Positions 56,864 through 64,000 of a stretch of 64,000 bases of DNA are shown here, piece after piece. Position 1 is the stretch's first letter, and every line of letters starts with the position of its first letter. Origin of the DNA: Hofstenia miamia (taxonomy: Eukaryota; Xenacoelomorpha; Acoela); the NCBI GenBank assembly GCA_004352715.1, contig SCFE01000003.1, forward strand, positions 3,898,926 through 3,962,925, written 5' to 3'. The position numbers were made by a program, and so were the translations under genes. The notes beneath the pieces were generated by a model. That model worked only from the letters and a program-made list of their open reading frames with translations, did no database searches and was not told the DNA's origin.

Positions 56864-58262
56864 TTATTCAGTTTTAGAGAAGTTAATATAGTATTGTTTA
56901 AGTAATAGCTTATGCGTGCTCTCACAAACTCTAATTTCACGGGGTAGCTCATTGTAGACTAATGACCGCATAGCTCTTTGTTTAGCTGTATCTCTTAATG
57001 TACAGCTGTTTTCTGTTATTAATCTTAACATGCTTATTAAGTGCTTCCTTTGCAAAAACTTTGTCAAGATTTGCAATTTATCTTAAAAAACTTTAAACAG
57101 GCCAAATACTTTACGAAGTTGTAGGCTTTTATTATGGTAAATTTTTGTTATAAATTTTGAGATGTGTGTGAACCTATTGATCTGTTGCAAACTGTATCAA
57201 TTCTTTCCCAAACTGTTTTATACTGTTCTACTCCTAGTAAACATCCAAAACTTAACATACCATACAACTTACATTTTACATGCTTTATTGTCATATCAAA
57301 TGGTAATACATCTTTGAAATGAGGCAGAAAAGAATTAAATGCAGCTCTCATTCAGATGGATGGTACTGAAGGCTCCACAATTCAATCTTTGCATAATGTT
57401 TTCATTATAGATTCGAATTAATTTTGATTTCTCATATATTTCTCTACGTGTTATGATAAATATTCTAAAGGTTTTTAATGATCCTCTAGTCAAAACTTTT
57501 TACTTTTGAGTTCGAGTTTTCTCGAATTCGTTTAGAAACATGCTAATTACATCTATTTGGGCCCCATGCTAAAATTAAATGTGCTAAAATTAGGCAATAT
57601 TAATCAAAATGAATCGTGAATGGAAATATTTTAAACATATTTTAGTTTATCTAGTATAACATAACATCGAATATTAAATCAAGATGGTCCCAGTCTCAGT
57701 TCCTCTTAACACACTTCTCGAGAAATGCCAATGAATCGCGACAATGATGGGAAATGCAACACACGTCATAGTGGTTAGACGATGCTGATTGCTGTTGAGA
57801 TCACTGGCGTAGCTACGGAAGGCCAGGAGGGGCAAAGCCCCCCTCCCCAAAAACGAAGCCTAGCCCCCCTCTTTTGGAGCAGAATGAACCTTTTACTATT
57901 AATATTGTTTAGTTAAAAGAGAGGTAAATGGTCAATGGCATAGCGGTGCCGATTATGGTATGTTACCATACCATTATGTACTATATTATGGCTACCATAA
58001 TGGTATGGTAGAGAAACAAATCAAGCCTCACATACATAATATATACTAAATATTTAAAAAACTGAATAATTTACTGCACTTTTTTCAAAATTTTAATTGA
58101 TTCAATTTATTGCCCCTCCAGGAAATGATTTTGCCCCTCCTGATTTTTTATTCTGTCTACGCTACTGGTTGAGATGTAACAGAATTGAATCTTGTTGCGC
58201 TGTTAACTGCCTTGGATAAGTCAAGAAAAGCAATAGCGCAATATTCCGGATTGTTTAGAGCC
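56864..58262 (-). pseudogene. LINE remnant (L2/CR1/jockey type), split by a MITE
   Basis: Minus strand, from 58262: NPEYCAIAFLDLSKAVNSAT is the reverse-transcriptase block AIFLDLSKAFD. The sequence is then interrupted at 58168 by a MITE and resumes after it. Further along, 57351-57148 reads KLYGMLSFGCLLGVEQYKTV and WERIDTVCNR, and 57076-56864 reads TLRDTAKQRAMRSLVYNELP then REIRVCESTHKLLLKQYY, the C-terminal pattern ...WN.LP..IR...S...FK..L. Several central motifs, including YADD, are missing, so there are deletions as well as stops. The strand and block order agree with a single copy. Confidence 0.6.
57802..58167. mobile_element. hAT-type MITE inserted in a LINE, perfect target duplication
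   Basis: A 366-bp element with GTTGAGAT directly repeated at 57794-57801 and 58168-58175. The left end is CACTGGCGTAGCTACGGA and the right end on the other strand is CAGTAGCGTAGACAGAA. Both ends then carry the word CCAGGAGGGGCAAAG or CAGGAGGGGCAAAA in mirrored orientation. The centre has nested palindromes built from ACCATAATGGTATGGTA. No coding content. Confidence 0.88.
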
Positions 58263-58270
58263 TCCTTTGA

Positions 58271-58445
58271 TAATTACTACTATTACTATTAATACTACTA
58301 CTACTAATACTACTACTACTACTACTTATATATTTGTGTAGGTGTAGTTCAGGTTATTAATTTCATGTTTTACTCGTGCTTAGTGAAACAATAATAAAAT
58401 TATTCTTATTCTTATGCTTATTCTTACTACTACTACTTATATATA
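58271..58445. repeat. (TAC)n / (TTATTC)n simple repeats and LINE-like tail
   Basis: Trinucleotide ACT/TAC repeats at 58275-58325 and 58425-58438 enclose AATAAAATTATTCTTATTC, which looks like the microsatellite 3' tail of an L2-type LINE. Confidence 0.6.
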
Positions 58446-58514
58446 TTTCGAGATTTGAAAAGAAATAATTGGAATGCCAAAGAAATGAATTTAGCATTTG
58501 ATGCATTGATAAGC

Positions 58515-59088
58515 ATTGACAATGAGTAAAATCAGGTATGGACTATCCGTATATTCTGCAGATACTGGTGTCTTGAAAAATATTCAAAGATTTTTCTATA
58601 AATGCGATAAACTAGGACTTCCCACAAAACAATATTATAGAAGAACTAAAAAAATCAGATGAACGAAATGTGAAAAAAATTCTTTCAAAAGAATACCATA
58701 CGATCTTGCTTTAATGAAAACACCACTCACCTTACAAGAAATAGAATACACAAATTTAAGATCCCTAAATACAACTCAGCTGCTTTTCGAATTTGTTTTA
58801 TAAATCGCTTCTTGTTTAACGACTATGATAAATTAGCATTCAAAATTAACTTTTAATACATTAAACTCTATTAGTTTGCAAATAATTTGTTGCGGAATTT
58901 TATGAAAATTAAAGAAAATTTTTACAGTTAAAATTACGTTTCAAATGGTATGTAATCACATATAATGAATAATATTGGATTCTACCACAAATGCTACTGC
59001 AATGAAAAAGAAGATATTTGTTACATTGTTTATAGCACAGTTTCTTATTTTTTATTTTTCAAGATTTGTATTTATTCTTGAATAAAGA
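58515..59088 (+). pseudogene. LINE C-terminal fragment with 3' end (L2/CR1 type)
   Basis: Plus strand from about 58530: SKIRYGLSVYSADTGVLKNI then QRFFYKCDKLGLPT, matching the YG..V.S.......IQ..L.KC..R segment of non-LTR proteins. After a frame change, KIPKYNSAAFRICFINRFL and FNDYDKLAFKINF with a stop at about 58853 match the terminal P..NT.RFK.SF.NRL pattern. About 230 bp of 3' UTR follow, then AATAAA (about 59082), leading into a (ATAC)n tract. Only the last part of the element is present. Confidence 0.65.
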
Positions 59089-59146
59089 TATACATATATA
59101 TACATACATACATACATACATACATACATACATACATACATACATA
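59089..59146. repeat. (ATAC)n tract shared by two LINE tails
   Basis: About 12 tandem CATA units. The plus-strand LINE at 58515 runs into it from the left, and the minus-strand LINE at 59147-59855 runs into it from the right. Confidence 0.9.
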
Positions 59147-59855
59147 CTACTATTACACGGCTTTATTAAACTATAAATAAAGAAAAACAAAAATACAACA
59201 TGCATTACAAAAGTTAAGTGATTTTTTGCAACCACTGCATAAACAAAAGGAAACTGTTAAAAGTTTGTATTTGTAGTAAGTTTAAGGATTTTTGTTTGCT
59301 AGATTTTTAATTCATCGTAAACATTTTTTAAAACCCTTCAAGTTAATCTATGCCTGTGGTGTTTGCATTTCAAATAGGAGAGGCATATACTTGGTGTGAT
59401 ATAGACTTAAATAATTTTAATTTAGTAGATGATGGTAAATTTGAAGATAAATTACTTCATAATTGTAATAATGACACATTTGATTATTTAATTATTTGAG
59501 AAATGTGAGATTATAAGATATAGTAACTCCTAAGTTCTTAATGTGTTTTTAGAAGTATCAATTTGAAGATTTTCTATTTCTATTTTATGTGTTATGCACG
59601 AAGAATTTATACTCATTAACTGGAATTTCTTGAAGTTAAATTTCATTTTTATTAATTGTAACCTATTTTATAATTCATTCAGTATCAATCATTAAATCTT
59701 GAAAATTACTGTTTGAAATCTTCACATTATAATAGAAAATATAACGAAGTGATTGGCGGCTAGTTTGAAAATCATTTATAAAAGCTGCAAATAGTATTCG
59801 AGCCTAAATGGATCCTTGTGTGGCACCACTAGTAATAATACAAAATACTAAGTTT
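59147..59855 (-). pseudogene. LINE remnant with RT motif and 3' end, minus strand
   Basis: Minus strand from 59850: GATQGSI then RILFAAFINDFQTS, the reverse-transcriptase block G.PQGSILGPLLF..FINDL. SLRYIFYYNVKISNSNFQDL stands where YADD is expected, with the Asp pair replaced by NV. After frame changes KMKFNFKKFQLMSIN and then LRTLGVTIS (about 59530) match the KT..M...... LGV.ID segment. The 3' end has AATAAAGCCGTG (about 59165) and enters the (GTAT)n tract. Truncated at the 5' side by the Penelope-like element that follows. Dead copy. Confidence 0.66.
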
Positions 59856-59889
59856 ATTACTTGAAGCAAATATCAACATCAATGCTAAA

Positions 59890-60940
59890 AAATTGTTAAT
59901 GATATCATAAAACAAAACCCAGAAGGTTATATGGTCTCATATGATATTAAGAGTTTGTACACAAATGTAACATTGGAAAAATCAATTGATGCTGCCGTTG
60001 AACTCCTTAAAAATAAACACACACAAATTTACAATCTGGAGTATAAAACAACAAAATAACTACTAACTTTAGCAACGAAGAATACTTTAATGGAATTTAA
60101 TAACACATTTTATTGTCAAAAAGATGGTTTAGCCATGGGAAATCCGTTAAGTTCTACTCTTGCAAATATATATTTAACTGCAATTGAAAACAAATTTACA
60201 ACATCTGACATCCATTTCATTTATTATCAACACTATATGGATGATATATTTGCATCAGTAAAAGATGAAGAAACATCAGAAAACATACTTACAAAATTGA
60301 ATTTAATTGACAAGGATATTCAATTTACAAAGGAGATTGAAACTGAGAACAAATTTCATTTTTTGAATGTACAAATAACTAGAAAAGATAACAAATTTGA
60401 AACTGGAATCTATTATAAACCAACAGACACAGGATTGTTATTGAACTACACCTCAAATACGCCTTTAAATTACAAAATATCATTAATTAAAGATGTATTC
60501 TTCGAATATTTTACAATTGCAGCACATATAGAACAATTAACCAAGAAGTAGAAAAACTTAAGATAGAATTAAAGAAGAATGAATATCCAAATAATTCGAA
60601 AGATCGATATATTAGAAAATCATTAGAAGACATTTTAATTAAGAACAAAAGATCAAAACACAATTTAACTAATTATGAACATTGTCTTAAGATAAAATAT
60701 AGAGGACTCCACACTGAAAACATGATCAAAGAACTAAAAAAATATCAATAATTAAAGAAAAAATTAGATTTATATATATATATATATATATATATGGCAA
60801 TGAAAAACTAAGAATGAAATTGAAATTAAAATCTACAACTGAAGAAACCAATAAGTCTAATATAATTTATCAAATATAATGTGCCGGTGGTGAAGACTAT
60901 ATGGATTGTAAAAACTTCTAACAGTTATTGATATGTTTTG
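59890..60940 (+). pseudogene. Penelope-like element, readable reverse transcriptase (PLE-3)
   Basis: Plus strand: NPEGYMVSYDIKSLYTNVTL (about 59918) is the PLE block SFDV.SLFTNVPL. After a stop, the 153-codon frame at 60090-60551 carries FYCQKDGLAMGNPLSSTLAN (usually F.Q..G.AMGSPL.P.LAN), YYQHYMDDIF with the catalytic Asp pair, NKFHFLNVQITRKDNKFETG (FLDV.I.R....F.T..YRKPT), and TPLNYKISLIK (P..YK..L...L). The downstream frame shifts but goes on with NQEVEKLKIELKKNEYPNNS, then HNLTNYEHCLKIKYRGLH. A (TA)n tract at 60771-60795 interrupts it, and CAGGEDYMDCK near 60880 may be the start of the GIY-YIG domain. The rest of the endonuclease is lost. These elements use RT plus GIY-YIG for target-primed insertion. 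Inactive here. Confidence 0.85.
60771..60795. repeat. (TA)n microsatellite within PLE-3
   Basis: Pure TA tract between the RT tail and the endonuclease scrap. Confidence 0.9.
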
Positions 60941-61729
60941 TAAAACATAAATTCATAATAGATAGATAGTAGGTTTTACGTAAAGAATTGCACTTATTAA
61001 ATAGACGAATTGTGTGAGATATGAAATATGATGGAAAATTATATATTTTATATCTCTTCTTGGTAACATATAGTTAAATACTCTTAAGTAATGCATTTAC
61101 CAGTAACTAGTGTATACTTTTGTATTCTTTGGATCTCATTGAATGATAACATAAAAGATTGGAAAAGCGTTTTCATAATCAATCAAGTCAGAAGAAAAAT
61201 GTAATTTGCTAGAATTAAGAGAAAACATGCATATCGTCAAGTTTACAATAATCAAAAGATATTTGTGTCTAACTTTTCAGGCATCGCAGAGATGGCGAAA
61301 AGCAGGGGTGAATTGATGGGGAAGCATGGGGGTAAAGTTCTCCTTCAGGATTTCTTTACTCTAAGAATAAAGTTTTTTGTGAAATATTTTAAAAACTCAG
61401 GACCTAACTTGGCAAAATGCATTCAAACAACAAATTTTCAACGTTTTTCAGGTGAACTCTAGACTTGATGAAAATTGAGATATTTCTTATCAGAAATATT
61501 TGGATCCGCTCCAGGGAAAAGTGAACTTGGCACATCAGATTTTCTCTGTTGTGGGATTCATTGCAATCCTAACATTATTAGTGGTTAATTACAGAAGAAA
61601 CAAATTTCAAAGGGATTGAATCTTTGTTGTACGTGATGTTAATATTGGGATAAATTCGATGTACTTTTAATCAGGGATAATAAATGGCAGTTAAGCAAAG
61701 CTAATCCTCATAGACAAATTCAAAATCAG
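60941..61729. other. Non-coding stretch
   Basis: It includes a G-rich patch (61290-61335, GGGGAAGCATGGGGG) and TTGGATCCGCTCCAGGG near 61500, which may be hAT-MITE debris. No gene recognised. Confidence 0.35.
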
Positions 61730-62160
61730 CAACCATTTTGGAACCGGTTGGCCTGGGTTAGTCCCGGTTGAGTGTGATTGGGTCGACATATTTGAGTCGG
61801 GAAAACGGTTTAAGTTTCTTAAGGACAAACTGAGGCAGTCGAATGAATTATTGTTCTTAAGGAAGTGATGAACAACAATTTATATTAATTAATTTGTACA
61901 TATTTTCGACAATGTGTTTCTTTACTAAATCAATTAATGTTTTTAATTATATTCATCTCTGTACTAATGTATAAAACACTAATCAGCTCAGTTGTAAGCT
62001 AATCAATTTTGGAAGTTAGGATATGTTTCCCACCAGTTGTACGCCGGTCAGGTTGATATCCCTAAAACCCATACAGGTCGACCAGCATGAAAATTAAGAA
62101 GTGCCGGTTGGGTTGGGTTGGTTTATTATTTTTGCCGACCGGTTCCACCCATGTCAGCGA
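61730..62160. mobile_element. Possible G-rich MITE
   Basis: GGAACCGGTTGGCCTGGG near the left side and, on the other strand near 62140, GGAACCGGTCGGC form an inverted pair about 400 bp apart. The interior has GGGTTGGGTTGG and GGTCGACC words, resembling the CAGAGTT MITE family in style. No clear target duplication. Confidence 0.4.
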
Positions 62161-62582
62161 CCTCTCGTATTCTATGAAACTCACAAAATTTTAGCCCTCC
62201 TTACAAATGTGATCAGGTCTTATGCTCTTTCAGTGAAGTAGTTCAAAAACAGTGTTTCACAATAGCTTAATACAACAAACAAAATCCGAGATTCGTCTAG
62301 AACGGCTTCTAGAAGTAGGGATAGCAACTAAGACCTCTGATACAAAGTCTGAACACTGACGAATTTTGCAGTCTAGTGAAGAAACATACTTCTGCTCTAA
62401 GAAAATTATACTTTGAAATTCTGTTTTGTAGGTTCAATAAGGATATGTATTAAGAAAATTCCATTTTAGTTTTGAATTTTTGATTATTTGTTTAGAGATG
62501 AGAAATATCAAATTACTATTTTTGTTTCTGTTAACAACTAGATAAAATAAAATCAATTTCAGGTTTTCACGTATGGTCTTTA

Positions 62583-62589
<7 letters not shown>

Positions 62590-62633
<44 letters not shown>
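62590..62633. repeat. (TA)n microsatellite
   Basis: Pure TA tract. Confidence 0.9.
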
Positions 62634-62636
<3 letters not shown>

Positions 62637-63420
62637 TGCCAAATTTATTTTCAATAAATTTAAATCTTCATCTAAATGTATTTCAATGAAAGACTCGCCT
62701 TCGACTCAAATTGTTTTGTGAACACAAAAATGTGGTATTTAAGGGAGAATTTGTGGAACATTCAATAGAGTATGTATATTTGGCAAAATGTTTCAAAATT
62801 TGCTAAAAAATCACTTTCGACTAAAAATACCAATGTAAAATTAATGAAATATCTTGAATTTTTGAAATCTATAACCAAAAATACCCAGAGCAAATCACTA
62901 TAAGACGAATTCCCAATGATTACGTATATTATTCAAATCTGGATCTATGGTAAATACAATTAGATTATTTTGATGAAATCCCTTAATTAAATTAAAAATA
63001 TAAGTAACTATTGTTATGGAATTAGAATTAAATCAAAGCTATGTTCCATAGGGAGAGTGGGGAATACACCGTGGCAGATCCCACCATAAATTGAATCCAG
63101 TTGTTGCTAAAATGTGTTCTGCACGTGCACGTGTGGAAACATAGAGTAAGTACAATGCTTCTACTGCCCACAAATTTTAATGCAAAGATTCTAAGTTATA
63201 TCACTCTATCATTCCATTTATGCAGCAAAAACAAGCATTTTGATTCTAAGTCTAAGCATGAAAAAATTAATATTATATTAACCTATTCCCCTTCCCGTAA
63301 CTCTTTGCCAAATCATAATATCTGGTTATGGGTTATTCTATATCAGCAAGTTAAAGTTGGCCGATATTATGTTCATCTGAGAATTATTTATGTTTCCATC
63401 ATAAAGCAAACAATTTGGTA
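62634..63420. other. AT-rich non-coding stretch
   Basis: The 106-codon frame at 63101-63421 (+) has no recognised motif and no supporting context. Confidence 0.35.
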
Positions 63421-63712
63421 GGATTCTAGGGGTCTGCTGGACTGTCTAATCTCATGGGATTTACTGGTTCTAGTCACATGGGATTGGGATCTGGGACCAA
63501 AAAATTCAAAGGGACTAAGACCAAATTGAAGTGTATGGGATCACGGATTTCAGAATATTGTAAATAATCTTTGCAAATTTTGGTCAAATTGAAAGTTATG
63601 GTGTGGGACCAATGGGACCATGGGAACAGAAAATTTATTTGGAATGGGATAGATTCAAGCTGGACTAAATGGGACTGAGTCCAAGAAAATCCTGGTGCCT
63701 GAGAGTCCTAAA
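63421..63712. mobile_element. Possible GGGAC-rich MITE
   Basis: About 290 bp with many GGGACC, GGGACT and CATGGGA words. The left side TAGGATTCTAGGGGTC and, on the other strand from the right, TAGGACTCTCAGGCACC are similar. The target duplication is not clear. No coding content. Confidence 0.4.
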
Positions 63713-64000
63713 TGATATACGACATTTGCTTTGTTTAAGGATTGGATTACATCTCATTTGTTTTTTCATTTTATAGAGGATTTTCTCATTTCTGCGAATA
63801 AGGTATGTTTTTCTAATACAGCACTTGCATTATTATAAAGTAACAGATGTATTCCATGCTTTACGCTGTGGTAATAACTTGTCAAAGATAATTTGAACGA
63901 AACCAAAAAATTTTTTTTAAATTTTAAAAGACAAAAGTTTACGACAAACTAAAATGTATGTTTTATATAAAAAGGCGTCGATCTTGGAAATATTTTCATG
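63713..64000. other. AT-rich end of window
   Basis: Nothing recognised. Confidence 0.4.

Noticed and set aside
1-64000. CRISPR arrays, tRNA or rRNA genes, bacterial promoters or operons
   Set aside because: No regularly spaced direct repeats with unique spacers, no cloverleaf-type boxes and no bacterial gene layout were seen. The content is that of an animal genome.

Overview
The window looks like nuclear DNA of an invertebrate animal. It is strongly AT-rich and low in gene content. It carries a (TA)n microsatellite roughly every 2-3 kb and many decayed transposable elements of kinds common in cnidarian, spiralian and arthropod genomes: Penelope-like elements, L2/CR1/jockey-type LINEs, hAT, Tc1/mariner, piggyBac-like and THAP/P-element-like sequences. 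I cannot name the species. There is no bacterial-type gene layout, no operon, and no tRNA, rRNA or CRISPR array that I could see. Most open frames are short chance frames.

Layout. 1-8.5 kb: mostly featureless AT-rich DNA with a Penelope-like (PLE) endonuclease remnant (3.6-4.2 kb) and a hAT-type MITE at 6.77-7.43 kb. 8.5-11.9 kb: a 510-bp inverted-repeat element and a cluster of GGCGCTTTGTC repeats. 11.93-14.87 kb: a TIR-bounded element holding a broken two-exon gene for a THAP zinc-finger protein of P-element type, with a piggyBac-like MITE in its intron. It is followed 50 bp later by a nearly full-length Tc1-like element with Sleeping-Beauty-like IR/DR ends (14.92-16.53 kb). 17.3-20.4 kb: a foldback element, then a 1.95-kb hAT element with a perfect 8-bp target duplication. 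21.6-24.3 kb: a second PLE (minus strand) with a hammerhead-like tail, and a Tc1-like helix-turn-helix fragment. 27.3-29.5 kb: mariner and LINE remnants. 33.3-34.0 kb: a second copy of the CAGAGTT hAT MITE, with a perfect 8-bp target duplication. 35.7-39.3 kb: a broken ZMYM1/DUF4371-type hAT transposase on the minus strand, interrupted by about 1.7 kb of other DNA. 39.86-42.75 kb: an exact head-to-tail duplication of 1443 bp joined by one N, probably an assembly effect. 43.4-44.1 kb: a remnant of a widespread multi-copy invertebrate repeat protein. 46.1-49.3 kb: a LINE 3' part, a piggyBac-like MITE and an internally deleted mariner/IS630-type element. 52.8-53.3 kb: another MITE. 55.9-56.2 kb: the best host-gene candidate, a possible first exon of a seven-transmembrane receptor. 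56.8-60.9 kb: a dense element graveyard (three LINE fragments, one split by a MITE with a perfect 8-bp duplication, two lying tail to tail, then a third PLE with a readable reverse transcriptase). 61-64 kb: weak MITE-like repeats.

No set of genes here works as one pathway. The content is best read as layered transposition history: autonomous-type fragments (THAP, Tc1, hAT, PLE, LINE) alongside the non-autonomous elements such transposases could have moved. The THAP element with its repeated end motifs and the PLE tails with hammerhead-like cores are the most interesting items. All family assignments come from reading motifs by eye. No database search was possible.
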